From contig JSZA02000057.1 in assembly GCA_000785145.2 (NCBI GenBank), positions 1 to 39,521 of the forward strand: a stretch of DNA of 39,521 nt, read 5' to 3'. A model generated the notes under the pieces. That model was not told where the DNA came from and ran no database searches. It worked only from the letters and a program-made list of their open reading frames with translations. A program made the translations under genes and the position numbers. The stretch comes from Candidatus Thiomargarita nelsonii (GTDB lineage: Bacteria > Pseudomonadota > Gammaproteobacteria > Beggiatoales > Beggiatoaceae). This document shows positions 13,554-22,252 of this stretch, piece by piece (the stretch's first letter is position 1; each line of letters starts with the position of its first letter).

Positions 13554-15508
13554 AAAGTAGAACCGTAGAGAACGAACACGCCGAGTAGTACAGCGAGACC
13601 CAAAATCATAGCAAAGGCATAGTGATAGAGATAGCCGGTTTGGAGTTGGCGGAGATTGCCAGAAAACCAGACGACGAATTTAGCCGTTCCATTGACTAAG
13701 CCATCAATTAATTTAATATCTCCAATACGCCACATCAACGAACCGATGCCGCGTGCTCCGCCTGCAAAAAACCAGTCATTGAATCTGTCAAAGCCGTATT
13801 TCTCAAGCAGTATCTTGTAAATCAGTTTAGTACGATCTGCTATCACGCCCGGTAATTCTGGTCGTTTCATGTAAAGAAAATAGGCTGTGCCGAAACCTGC
13901 TGCGGCTAACCAGACGGGAGGTTGTAAGAATCCGTGTCCAATAAAACTGAGGACACCATGATAGTGTTCTGGATCAAAGGGATTATGAATGACGAAAATC
14001 GCGCCATCAAAATAGTGACCAAAAAGTAGCGGCGTAATGGTAAACATCCCTATTAACACTGAAGGAATGGCTAAGGCGATAAGCGGTCCTGTCACAACCC
14101 ACGGCGGTTCATGCAAATGTTCACGGGTATGTTCATCCATACGTTCTTTACCATGAAAAGTTAAGAAAAACATACGGAATGTATATAAAGCCGTGATAAA
14201 GACGCCAAGTAGGACGGCATAATAGGCAAAAGTTGTTTCCCAGCCTCCTCTGATTTCAGAGGCATGATGTGCCGCTTCGATAATCGCATCTTTGGAGAAA
14301 AAGCCAGCAAAGCCGGGGAAACCAATCAGTGCCAGTGATCCGATTAAGGTGGTCCAATAAGTAATCGGCAAATATTTTTTAAGTCCACCCATTTTACGCA
14401 TATCTTGTTCATGGTGCATGGCGATGATGACGGAGCCGGCGCCTAAGAATAATAGGGCTTTAAAAAAGGCATGAGTCATCATGTGGAAAATGCCCGCCGC
14501 ATAAGCTGAGGCACCCAAGGCAACGGTCATGTAACCCAATTGCGATAGCGTCGAATAGGCAACCACCCGTTTGATGTCGTTTTGCACCAAGCCTAAAATG
14601 CCCATGAAAAAGGCTGTAATGGCGCCAATGACGAGGACAAAACTGAGTGCCGTTTGACTCAATTCAAATAGCGGAGACATCCGCGCTACCATGAAGATAC
14701 CCGCTGTCACCATTGTTGCTGCGTGAATTAGGGCAGAAATGGGCGTGGGACCTTCCATTGAGTCTGGCAACCAGACATGTAGCGGAAATTGGGCCGATTT
14801 TCCCATCGCTCCAATAAATAACAATATACAGATCACGGTCATCATTGACCATTCGGTGCCAGAAAAAATACTAATCGTTTCTTGATATTGCCCATTTTGA
14901 GCGAGTTCAAAAACTTCAGTATAGTTGAGAGTATTAAATGTCATCAACACCGCCGCAATACCTAAAACAAAGCCAAAATCGCCAACGCGGTTGACTAAAA
15001 AGGCTTTCAAGTTGGCATAAATGGCGGATTCTCTGTTAAACCAAAACCCAATCAGTAGATAAGAAACTAATCCAACCGCTTCCCAGCCAAAAAACAATTG
15101 TACGAAGTTGTTAGACATCACCAACATCAGCATGGAGAAGGTGAATAAGTTAATATAGCTGAAAAAGCGTTGATAGCCGGGATCGTCGCGCATGTAGCCG
15201 ATGGTATAAATATGTACCATCCAAGATACAAAGGTGACGACGACCATCATCAATGCGGTGAGCGAGTCAACCATAAATCCGATTTCAAGCCTAACACCGC
15301 CCGCGACTAACCATGTGTATAGCGTCTCATTAAACGGTTCACTGCCCGCTACAACGATTTGATAAAACACATAAAGCGAGAGAAAAAAGGAAAGTCCTAC
15401 GGCACCATTCGTGACTGAATGGGCAACACGCCGACTGACGTTAAACAGTCCCGCAATAATAGCCCCGATAAGGGGTGCTAATACAATCGCAAGTGAAACA
15501 TTTTGCAT
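13550..15508 (-). CDS. nuoL: NADH-quinone oxidoreductase subunit L
   Basis: The largest antiporter-like membrane subunit, 652 residues, with the long C-terminal lateral helix region (after about residue 540) and final membrane anchor. Visible motifs are FFGWEAVGLVSYLLIGFWFN, HVWLPDSMEGPTPISALIHA and ATMVTAGIFMVARMSPLFEL. It lies 12 bases after nuoK and overlaps nuoM by 4 bases. Confidence 0.98.
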   Translation of the reverse strand: MQNVSLAIVLAPLIGAIIAGLFNVSRRVAHSVTNGAVGLSFFLSLYVFYQIVVAGSEPFNETLYTWLVAGGVRLEIGFMVDSLTALMMVVVTFVSWMVHIYTIGYMRDDPGYQRFFSYINLFTFSMLMLVMSNNFVQLFFGWEAVGLVSYLLIGFWFNRESAIYANLKAFLVNRVGDFGFVLGIAAVLMTFNTLNYTEVFELAQNGQYQETISIFSGTEWSMMTVICILLFIGAMGKSAQFPLHVWLPDSMEGPTPISALIHAATMVTAGIFMVARMSPLFELSQTALSFVLVIGAITAFFMGILGLVQNDIKRVVAYSTLSQLGYMTVALGASAYAAGIFHMMTHAFFKALLFLGAGSVIIAMHHEQDMRKMGGLKKYLPITYWTTLIGSLALIGFPGFAGFFSKDAIIEAAHHASEIRGGWETTFAYYAVLLGVFITALYTFRMFFLTFHGKERMDEHTREHLHEPPWVVTGPLIALAIPSVLIGMFTITPLLFGHYFDGAIFVIHNPFDPEHYHGVLSFIGHGFLQPPVWLAAAGFGTAYFLYMKRPELPGVIADRTKLIYKILLEKYGFDRFNDWFFAGGARGIGSLMWRIGDIKLIDGLVNGTAKFVVWFSGNLRQLQTGYLYHYAFAMILGLAVLLGVFVLYGSTF

Positions 15509-15520
15509 ATCGTTAATTTT

Positions 15521-15826
15521 TTACCCTTTCAGAGTGTTAAGTTCATCGACATTAATGGTATTTTTATTACGGAATAAGACGACCAAAATGGCTAAACCAA
15601 TGGCTGATTCCGCTGCTGCCACTGTCAGTATAAAAAAAACAAAAATCTGCCCTGCAATATCGGCATTAAAATATGAAAAGGCAATAAAATTCATATTGAC
15701 TGATAACAGCATCAGTTCAATACACATCAGCAAGATCAGCAGGTTTTTACGGTTAAGAAAAATCCCTGCAATACTCAGGCAAAATAATACTGCTCCCAAA
15801 ATAAGAAATTCATGTAATTCTGGCAT
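15521..15826 (-). CDS. nuoK: NADH-quinone oxidoreductase subunit K
   Basis: A small three-helix membrane subunit of 101 residues, the usual length. The sequence LLILLMCIELMLLSVNMNFI carries the conserved Glu in the second helix. The following helix TVAAAESAIGLAILVVLFRN carries the other conserved Glu. It lies between nuoJ (7-base gap) and nuoL. Confidence 0.98.
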   Translation of the reverse strand: MPELHEFLILGAVLFCLSIAGIFLNRKNLLILLMCIELMLLSVNMNFIAFSYFNADIAGQIFVFFILTVAAAESAIGLAILVVLFRNKNTINVDELNTLKG

Positions 15827-15833
15827 AAGAACT

Positions 15834-16418
15834 TTATTCCTTTGATTCTGATGGCATTTTTACAAGTCGTACACGATCTTCACGACGCACACGAACTTGT
15901 TCTTCAGGTTTTTGGTATTTCGCTCGCGTGTGTGGGCGCATCGTTAAAGCAATAGCAGCTATCATGGCAACCAATAAAATCGCAGCGGCTATTTCAAAAG
16001 GATAAACATAATCGGTGTATAACACTAGTCCTAATGCTTTAGTATTCGGCAGGGCAGCCGCCACTTCGGGGGGGGGCGCTTGATGCCAGCCTACGAGGAC
16101 TAAAATCATTTCGACTAAAATCAGCACGCCCACAAATGCCGCCACTGGAAGGTAGCGCACAAAACCTTCTCGTAAAGGGGCAACATTAATATCGAGCATC
16201 ATCAAGACAAACAAAAACAGTACCATGACGGCACCAACATAAACTAAAATCAGCACAATGGCCAAAAATTCAGCATGTAATAAGAGCCAAATTGCTGCCG
16301 ACGAAAAAAATGCCAACACGAGAAATAATGCGGCATGAATCGGATTCCTAACCGTAATGACGCGACTGGCGGCAAATATCAAAATGAGTGCAAATAAGTA
16401 AAAAGTAAATTTTATCAT
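15834..16418 (-). CDS. nuoJ: NADH-quinone oxidoreductase subunit J
   Basis: A five-helix membrane subunit of 194 residues from the ATG at 16418 (MIKFTFYLFALILIFAASRV). The motif LVYVGAVMVLFLFVLMMLDI is the NuoJ pi-bulge helix. The longer open frame to 16514 would begin with codons from the palindrome between nuoJ and the YwqK gene (ELRSIPETTKR) and is not the real start. The tail beyond residue about 165 is charged (KPEEQVRVRREDRVRLVKM). Confidence 0.96.
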   Translation of the reverse strand: MIKFTFYLFALILIFAASRVITVRNPIHAALFLVLAFFSSAAIWLLLHAEFLAIVLILVYVGAVMVLFLFVLMMLDINVAPLREGFVRYLPVAAFVGVLILVEMILVLVGWHQAPPPEVAAALPNTKALGLVLYTDYVYPFEIAAAILLVAMIAAIALTMRPHTRAKYQKPEEQVRVRREDRVRLVKMPSESKE

Positions 16419-16437
16419 GCAGTTGTTTCCATTTTTT

Positions 16438-16688
16438 CTGATTATAACTCTTTTGGGGGAGTTAATAATATCAAACGTCCTTTTCGTTGTTTCGGGAATG
16501 GAGCGGAGCTCCATTCCCGAAACAACTACAGTCGTTGTTTCGGGAATGGAGCAGAGCGGATTTCCCGAAACGAACTCAACCTCCTTTTCGTTGTTTCGGG
16601 AATGGAGCAGAGCGGATTTCCCGAAACAACTGATCTCGCTTGATTTCTACATTGAAATTATTTTTTCCCCCAAAAGCATTATAATCAG
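16438..16688. repeat. Composite repeat with 23-bp outer inverted arms
   Basis: The outer arms at 16438-16460 and 16666-16688 are inverted copies with 2 mismatches in 23 (CTGATTATAA...CTTTTGGGGGA). Inside are three palindromes of the TTTCGGGAA family (about 16487-16526, 16532-16573, 16588-16632). No gene is inside. The region separates nuoJ from the YwqK gene. Confidence 0.75.
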
Positions 16689-16701
16689 CATTTTTTTGGG
16701 T

Positions 16702-16738
16702 AGGAGTCCAAGACGTCCAAGATAAATCTTGGACTCCT
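16702..16738. repeat. Palindrome, GGAGTCCAAGA family (single unit)
   Basis: AGGAGTCCAAGA pairs with TCTTGGACTCCT, with an extra partial unit CGTCCAAGA inside. It lies 6 bases downstream of the YwqK stop, where it can form a hairpin at the transcript level. Confidence 0.75.
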
Positions 16739-16744
16739 AATTAA

Positions 16745-17440
16745 TTAATACCACAATTCCCACCACCACCGGGACCAAGAGCCAATTCTCCTTCTTTTGA
16801 GCATTTCGTTCTCTTCGTAATATCTGAGAGCCATAAGCGTTCCATTTTTATCATACTCCTTACTGGTGCCATTCAAACGGCCCTTTTTGTCAAAATGGGT
16901 GTGTACTAGCCACTTTTCTCCCGTGCTATAGAAAAGGGTTGCGGACACAGGATTAGCATTTTGAAAGAGCCAATCTCCTTGCACCTTACCATTCATATGA
17001 TAACCCTTAGCACTCCCATCTCTTTGACCGTTGACATATTGCCGTTGTGCTTTCTTTTGGCCATTTTGATAATAGTCAATTTGTAGCCCTTCGATTTTGC
17101 CATTTATCAAAGTATGTTCACGGAATAGTTCACCGGTTGGGTAATACTTTTTCTCTTTCTCAATTTTCTGGCCATCTTCATATTTCAGTTCATATTCCAA
17201 ATTGCCATCCCGACGAAATTCCTTTTTGGCGATCAACTTGTTCGTCCTATACTCATATTCCGCCTTGAGTTCACCGGATTCATAATACTCCTTGGTGAAG
17301 CCTTGTAATTTGTCATTATGGTAGCTGTATTCAAATTGCAAGGCACCACTTTCGTAGTATTTTTCAGTCTCTTGTGAGACTGCTGGCATAGACAATACAA
17401 GCATAATCGCCAGTAAAAACGTTTGAAAAAACGATGGCAT
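16745..17440 (-). CDS. YwqK/MORN-repeat protein with signal peptide
   Basis: The 231-residue protein starts with a signal peptide (FFQTFLLAIMLVLSMPAVSQ) and then has about eight MORN-2 type repeats of the pattern YYESGELKAEYEYRxxKL and YYPTGELFREHTLINGKIEG. The family is annotated as toxin-antitoxin YwqK-like, but the name rests on a Bacillus antitoxin, and most members are uncharacterised exported or lipoprotein-like repeat proteins. The tail RRRIGSWSRWWWELWY is unusually aromatic. It sits between nuoI (20-base gap) and nuoJ, in the operon's direction, which is not a normal nuo position. Confidence 0.85.
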   Translation of the reverse strand: MPSFFQTFLLAIMLVLSMPAVSQETEKYYESGALQFEYSYHNDKLQGFTKEYYESGELKAEYEYRTNKLIAKKEFRRDGNLEYELKYEDGQKIEKEKKYYPTGELFREHTLINGKIEGLQIDYYQNGQKKAQRQYVNGQRDGSAKGYHMNGKVQGDWLFQNANPVSATLFYSTGEKWLVHTHFDKKGRLNGTSKEYDKNGTLMALRYYEENEMLKRRRIGSWSRWWWELWY

Positions 17441-17460
17441 GAGTTTGTCCTCCTTAATCG

Positions 17461-17940
17461 TTAGCGATAAGGTGCATCTAAGGCTCTATCAGCCGCTAAC
17501 TGTTTTTCTAGCTGATCACCCGCCGCTAATAATTTTTCTTTGGTCATCAATAAATCACCGCGCTGTTCGCCATGATATTCAAAAATCCGTGTCTCAACGA
17601 TAGAATCGACGGGACAGGATTCTTCACAAAATCCACAAAAGATACACTTGGTTAAATCAATATCATAGCGGGTGGTACGGCGTGTCCCATCTTCGCGGGG
17701 TGCCGCTTCAATGGTAATCGCCAGTGCCGGGCACACTGCTTCGCAGAGTTTACAGGCGATACAACGTTCCTCCCCATTGGGATAACGGCGCAGTGCATGT
17801 CGCCCCCGAAAACGGGGAGATTGTGGGGCTTTTTCTTCAGGATATTGTACTGTAATCTTTTTGGCAAATAAATATTTGCCTGTTACACCCAAACCTTGGA
17901 ATAGTTCCCACAGAAATAGTCTACTAATATAATCCTTCAT
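17461..17940 (-). CDS. nuoI: NADH-quinone oxidoreductase subunit I
   Basis: A peripheral-arm ferredoxin-like subunit carrying two 4Fe-4S clusters (N6a, N6b). The ligand sets are CIACKLCEAVCP and CIFCGFCEESCP, both complete. I place the start at 17940 (MKDYISRLFLWELFQGLG), which gives 159 residues and fits the family; the longer frame to 17991 would overlap the end of nuoH. The N-terminal helix binds the membrane arm. Confidence 0.97.
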   Translation of the reverse strand: MKDYISRLFLWELFQGLGVTGKYLFAKKITVQYPEEKAPQSPRFRGRHALRRYPNGEERCIACKLCEAVCPALAITIEAAPREDGTRRTTRYDIDLTKCIFCGFCEESCPVDSIVETRIFEYHGEQRGDLLMTKEKLLAAGDQLEKQLAADRALDAPYR

Positions 17941-17953
17941 AATAATTTTTTCC

Positions 17954-18973
17954 TCATGCAAACCAAGGTGGCAGCTTTGCAAGTATGGCAACGCCGAGAA
18001 CCACTATCCAAACTAAGGTAATAGGGATAAACACTTTCCAACCTAAGCGCATCACTTGATCGTAACGATAACGCGGGAAGGTGGCTCTTAACCATAAGAA
18101 AAAAAACAAAAAGAGGGAAGTTTTAGCCGCCAGCCAGAAAAATCCGGGCACCCACGCAAATACGGATTCTAAAAATGTCCCCTGAAAAGGTGACAACCAA
18201 CCGCCCAAGAACATAATGGCAGCTAAGGTGGCTATTAAAATAATATTGGCATATTCTGCCAAAAAGAAAATGGCAAACAACATGCCGGAGTAGTCTACAT
18301 GAAAACCCGCGACAATTTCAGATTCACCTTCCGCCAAGTCAAAGGGGGCACGATTGGTTTCTGCTACGCCTGATATAAAATAAATAAAAAATAAAGGCAA
18401 TAGTGGAAGCCAGTACCAATGTAAGATACTCCCTTCTTGTGCTAATACAATCTCGCTGAGATTTAGGCTGCCTGCCGCCATCAAGACGCCCACTAGGGCA
18501 AAACCCATTGCGATTTCATAGGAGACAATTTGCGCGGCTGAGCGCAGTGTTCCTAAAAAGGCGTATTTTGAGTTAGATGCCCAGCCGGCAATGAGTATGC
18601 CATATACGCTGATAGATGTCATCGCGAGAATGTATAATAAGCCTACATTAATGTCTGCTAATACCATTCCTTCGCCAAAAGGTATGACCGCCCAAGCGGC
18701 TAAGGCGGGGGCAATCGCTAACATGGGTGCAATCACAAATAAGAAACGGTTAGCGTTTGAAGGTATGATGATTTCTTTAAACATCAATTTCACAGTATCG
18801 GCAATCGGTTGCAACCAACCACGCGGTCCAACGCGATTAGGGCCGATACGCACCTGCATGTAGCCAATGATTTTGCGTTCTGCATAAGTCAAATAGGCGA
18901 CACAGAGTAGTAAGGGTATAACGATGATAATAATTTTCATCAAGGTGAATAGCAAGTAAAGAAATGCTTCCAT
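17954..18973 (-). CDS. nuoH: NADH-quinone oxidoreductase subunit H
   Basis: A membrane subunit forming the quinone site together with NuoB and NuoD. It has 339 residues and eight or more membrane segments. The signature loops YMQVRIGPNRVGPRGWLQPI and VAETNRAPFDLAEGESEIVA are intact. It lies 14 bases after nuoG and before nuoI. Confidence 0.98.
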   Translation of the reverse strand: MEAFLYLLFTLMKIIIIVIPLLLCVAYLTYAERKIIGYMQVRIGPNRVGPRGWLQPIADTVKLMFKEIIIPSNANRFLFVIAPMLAIAPALAAWAVIPFGEGMVLADINVGLLYILAMTSISVYGILIAGWASNSKYAFLGTLRSAAQIVSYEIAMGFALVGVLMAAGSLNLSEIVLAQEGSILHWYWLPLLPLFFIYFISGVAETNRAPFDLAEGESEIVAGFHVDYSGMLFAIFFLAEYANIILIATLAAIMFLGGWLSPFQGTFLESVFAWVPGFFWLAAKTSLFLFFFLWLRATFPRYRYDQVMRLGWKVFIPITLVWIVVLGVAILAKLPPWFA

Positions 18974-18987
18974 TATCAGGCGTTCCG

Positions 18988-21363
18988 TTAGTTTGTTAGT
19001 TCAATCAGCCCATGCCATGCATCCAAGGCTTGGTTGGCAACTTGTCCCGCATAAATCAAGACACTGTTATCAGGGACACGTTCATCAATGACCACGGGTA
19101 AGGTGATTTGTGCCTCATCCTGTTTGACTCGGACTTGTTTGTCTTGTGCCAAACTCAATTGGGCGGCAAGTCTGGTATTGATATGCACTCCCTGAGTTAT
19201 TTTAGCATCCATTGTGCTTTGTAATGCGCCGGCGCGACGGACTAAGGCATCTACTGAGTAAATCGGCATTTCAGTGATACGTTGTAATCCTTTGTTAGCA
19301 GGATCGACGCTTAAACGGGCGGGGATTTGCCATGCTGTTTGAGTCTCAGCTTTTTTGTCTCCGATTAAGGGGCGCAGTTCATCACGCACTTGATCTGAGG
19401 CGATGTAGTCAAATCCGTCAAGCTCAAATAAATTGCCTAAAACCCGTAAAATTTTCCAAGCTGGACGCGCCTCTCCCGGTGGCACCACCGCACCACTAAA
19501 ACTTTGCCATAGTCCCTCGCCATTGATATAAGTACCGGATGTTTCTGCAAATAATGCGATGGGTAATATGACATCGGCATAGCTTTCCATGGCTGGGGTT
19601 TGGTAGGCATTTAACGATACCACAAATTCTGCTTTTTCAAGCGTTGTCAATGCGCCAGCACCATTGATGCTGTCTAATTCTGGCTCTAGTCCTAATAATA
19701 TATAGCCTTTCAAACTTTGACTGAGCATGGTGTGTGCATTCAAGCCGGAGGTGTTAATAACTGGCTCACCTGCCGCAGTACGATGCGGTAAGGCGCCCGC
19801 TAACCAAGCCCCCGATGTATTGCTCCCTAAGTATCCTAAATTAGCGCCACTTAATTTGGCAATGGTTGCCGCCAATGCGCGAATTGTTGAAAATTCTGGA
19901 TGGGCGGTGGCTAAATCACCTAATAATATTGTCCGTTTTTGTCCCGTTTCTGCTAAAGTTTGTGCAATGGCAGCTTGGTGTTCATTGACTGAGACTTTGG
20001 CGAGTAATTGACGCATGTCAGCGGGGATGAGAGATGTGCGCTTGTCTAATATGCTTTTGGCAATCCCAGCTAAGTTTTCCACCCAAGCCGTCGGTGCTGC
20101 AATGATTTTGTCAGCAATTGCTAGATTAAATTCATAATCAACGGGATTGAGCAACATCACTTTTGCGCCGCGCTGGCTGGCTTTACGCAGGCGGTGATTG
20201 AGCAAGGGTTGCTCTTTGCGGAGATGCGAGCCAATGACTAAAGCAGCATCGCACTGTTCCAAATCGGCAATGGCTTGGCCTAAATAGGGAAATAGCGGCG
20301 CAGCATTTTGGTCGCTGAAATCGACTTGACGGAGACGGTGGTCAATGTTTTGGCTACCAATGCCCCGCATAAGTTTTTGTAATAAATACAGTTCTTCTAC
20401 AGTGGCCGTGGGCGAGGCTAAGGCGCCGATTTCGCTACTCCCATCTACGTCTTTCACTTTTTTGAGCCCTTGGACAGCAAAGGCTAAAGCTTGTTCCCAA
20501 TCGGCTTTTTGCCAAGTACCCTCTTTTTTGATCATGGGGCTTGTTAAGCGATCATCAGCCGTGAGAGCTTGATAGCTAAAGCGATCCCGATCAGAAATCC
20601 AAACTTCATTAACCGCCTCATTTTCTTTCGGGGCAACGCGCATGATTTGGTTGCGGCGGACATGTAGATGAATATTAGAACCCACAGCATCATGAGGGGC
20701 AATGCTGTCACGTTGCTGCATTTCCCAAGCGCGTGCCGAAAAACGGAACGGTTTAGAAGTCAAGGCGCCAACGGGACATAAATCAATCATGTTGCCCGAT
20801 AATTCTGAGCTGATATTTTTTTCGATGTAAGTACCAATTTTGGTATGTTCACCTCGCCCGGGTGCGCCCATTTCTTGAATGCCGCTAATTTCTTGGCTAA
20901 AACGCACACAACGGGTACAGTGTATGCAGCGCGTCATTTCGGTGGCAATCAGGGGACCTAAGTTTTTGTCAAAGACAACGCGCTTGCTTTCTTGATAACG
21001 CGAGACATCTTTACCATAACCCACAGCCATATCTTGCAATTCACATTCACCACCTTGATCACAAATGGGACAGTCCAAAGGATGGTTGATGAGTAGGAAT
21101 TCCATCACAGCTTTTTGGGCTATGAGTGCTTTTTCTGAGCGCGTCTTAACGATCATGCCATCCATAACGGGGGTGGCACAAGCGGGCATGGGTTTTGGGG
21201 CTCTTTCTACATCTACCAAGCACATGCGACAGTTGGCAGCCACGGATAGCTTTTTGTGATAACAGAAACGGGGGATGTCAATCCCGTTGGCATCTGTTAT
21301 TTCAATCAGCATTTGACCGGGTTCGGCTTGGTAGGGTTTGCCGTCTATTTCAATTGTTACCAT
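18988..21363 (-). CDS. nuoG: NADH-quinone oxidoreductase subunit G
   Basis: The large iron-sulfur subunit of the NADH arm, 791 residues. The 2Fe-2S site is in FCYHKKLSVAANCRMCLVDV with the fourth Cys in MPACATPV. The His-Cys set follows in HPLDCPICDQGGECELQDMA. A 4Fe-4S set is CIHCTRCVRFSQEI with NMIDLCPVGALTSK. The rest is a molybdopterin-oxidoreductase-like domain without an active cofactor site. The upstream 880 bases to nuoF hold repeats and remnants rather than the usual close spacing. Confidence 0.98.
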   Translation of the reverse strand: MVTIEIDGKPYQAEPGQMLIEITDANGIDIPRFCYHKKLSVAANCRMCLVDVERAPKPMPACATPVMDGMIVKTRSEKALIAQKAVMEFLLINHPLDCPICDQGGECELQDMAVGYGKDVSRYQESKRVVFDKNLGPLIATEMTRCIHCTRCVRFSQEISGIQEMGAPGRGEHTKIGTYIEKNISSELSGNMIDLCPVGALTSKPFRFSARAWEMQQRDSIAPHDAVGSNIHLHVRRNQIMRVAPKENEAVNEVWISDRDRFSYQALTADDRLTSPMIKKEGTWQKADWEQALAFAVQGLKKVKDVDGSSEIGALASPTATVEELYLLQKLMRGIGSQNIDHRLRQVDFSDQNAAPLFPYLGQAIADLEQCDAALVIGSHLRKEQPLLNHRLRKASQRGAKVMLLNPVDYEFNLAIADKIIAAPTAWVENLAGIAKSILDKRTSLIPADMRQLLAKVSVNEHQAAIAQTLAETGQKRTILLGDLATAHPEFSTIRALAATIAKLSGANLGYLGSNTSGAWLAGALPHRTAAGEPVINTSGLNAHTMLSQSLKGYILLGLEPELDSINGAGALTTLEKAEFVVSLNAYQTPAMESYADVILPIALFAETSGTYINGEGLWQSFSGAVVPPGEARPAWKILRVLGNLFELDGFDYIASDQVRDELRPLIGDKKAETQTAWQIPARLSVDPANKGLQRITEMPIYSVDALVRRAGALQSTMDAKITQGVHINTRLAAQLSLAQDKQVRVKQDEAQITLPVVIDERVPDNSVLIYAGQVANQALDAWHGLIELTN

Positions 21364-21432
21364 TCTTTTTTATCCATGTAAAAATAGTGGTTACGGTGAT
21401 GATCGATTGTTGAGTACAATCATTTTAACATC

Positions 21433-21518
21433 AGGGCAACCATAAAGGATTGCCCCTACAGAATCCGACGGTTTACGCAGGTTCTTCGTTTGTAGGGGCA
21501 ATCCCTTGTGGTTGCCCT
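21433..21518. repeat. Inverted pair of GGGCAACC / GGTTGCCC elements
   Basis: One copy at 21433-21460 and an inverted copy at 21491-21518 can fold into one long hairpin around about 30 bases. Same family as 2056-2082 and 39430-39496. Confidence 0.8.
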
Positions 21519-21556
21519 TTAGCGCGTTTAATGATTAAAGCAATTAAATCAATTGT

Positions 21557-21736
21557 TTAAAAACTTGTGTCTAAGAGAGTGCGCGGAGACATACCTTTTG
21601 CCCTGGCAATATCACCTAAAGCTTTTGCTATAAATGCGGCATCTCCATTGGCATCTTCAAGACAGGCTTCAAGATAGGCTGCTGACTCTTCTGGTGTTCT
21701 TAGATGCTCTGCTACATCATAAGGTGTCGTTGTCAT
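21557..21736 (-). pseudogene. Truncated addiction-module antidote protein (HigA-like)
   Basis: The 59-codon frame has the family N-terminus PYDVAEHLRTPEESAAYLEA, then DAAFIAKALGDIARAKGMS, after which the expected second half of the helix-turn-helix (about 40 residues) is replaced by PRTLLDTSF and a stop. Just upstream in another frame, FVKWIDGLRDIKA (about 21737-21776) resembles the N-terminal part of the partner Gp49/HigB-like toxin, whose body is gone. Both genes have been cut down, so no working toxin-antitoxin pair remains. Confidence 0.7.
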
Positions 21737-21767
21737 TTGCTTTAATATCTCTCAAACCATCAATCCA

Positions 21768-21924
21768 CTTAACAAATCAATGCCATTAAGTTAAGCTTTT
21801 TTTGTCGGGTGGGTAGAGCTTCGCTGCACCCACCAAACCTTTGAAATTTATAACAAAGGTGGGTTTCGCTCTCGCTCTACCCACCCTACAATATCTCTTA
21901 ACTTAATGGCATTGACTTAACAAA
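21768..21924. mobile_element. MITE with 19-bp terminal inverted repeats and 9-bp target duplication
   Basis: Perfect inverted ends TCAATGCCATTAAGTTAAG lie at 21777-21795 and 21897-21915. They are flanked on both sides by CTTAACAAA (21768-21776 and 21916-21924), a 9-base target duplication. The 139-base element holds no gene but carries an internal palindromic pair (GTGGGTAGAGC... / ...GCTCTACCCACC), about 21810-21890. The size and structure are those of a non-autonomous transposon moved by a transposase encoded elsewhere. Confidence 0.88.
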
Positions 21925-21967
21925 TACATCCGTTTTTCTGATTTCAATCATGAAATAATTTTCGTTT

Positions 21968-22013
21968 TTCTCGTTCCCACGCGAGGCAAAGGCCTCTTTG
22001 CTATGCAAAGAAA
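21968..22013. repeat. Partial copy of the CTCGTTCCCACGC palindrome family
   Basis: The segment starts TTCTCGTTCCCACGC like the elements at 22721-22773 and 37419-37471, but then diverges into another small hairpin (AGGCAAAGGCCTCTTTGC). Confidence 0.6.
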
Positions 22014-22044
22014 AGTTGCTTTTAATCTCTACGTTTAATTCCTT

Positions 22045-22073
22045 AAGGAGTCCAAAATTTATTTTGGACTCCT
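22045..22073. repeat. Palindrome, GGAGTCCAAAAT family (single unit)
   Basis: AGGAGTCCAAAAT / ATTTTGGACTCCT is a perfect hairpin with a two-base loop. Same family as 29874-29935. Confidence 0.8.
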
Positions 22074-22252
22074 AAAACCAGTAATAACTGATGATCGATA
22101 GTTGAGTACAATCATTTGAGCATTTAACTATTCAATAATTCGTTTAGATCGATATTCGTTGTACTCAGGTTTGTACACTGACTTGAATCTATTTCCTTTA
22201 AGATTTTATTTAAATTGTCTTTAATCCGTTCTTTGACTTTAAATATTGGGTA

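Larger units (their letters stand above)
21397..22117. repeat. 29-bp direct repeat pair bracketing the nuoF-nuoG insertion
   Basis: TGATGATCGATTGTTGAGTA (start of the unit) occurs at 21397-21425 and again at 22089-22117, with 28 of 29 bases identical and in the same orientation. The first copy is directly upstream of nuoG. The pair encloses the antidote remnant, the MITE and several palindromes. Confidence 0.8.
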
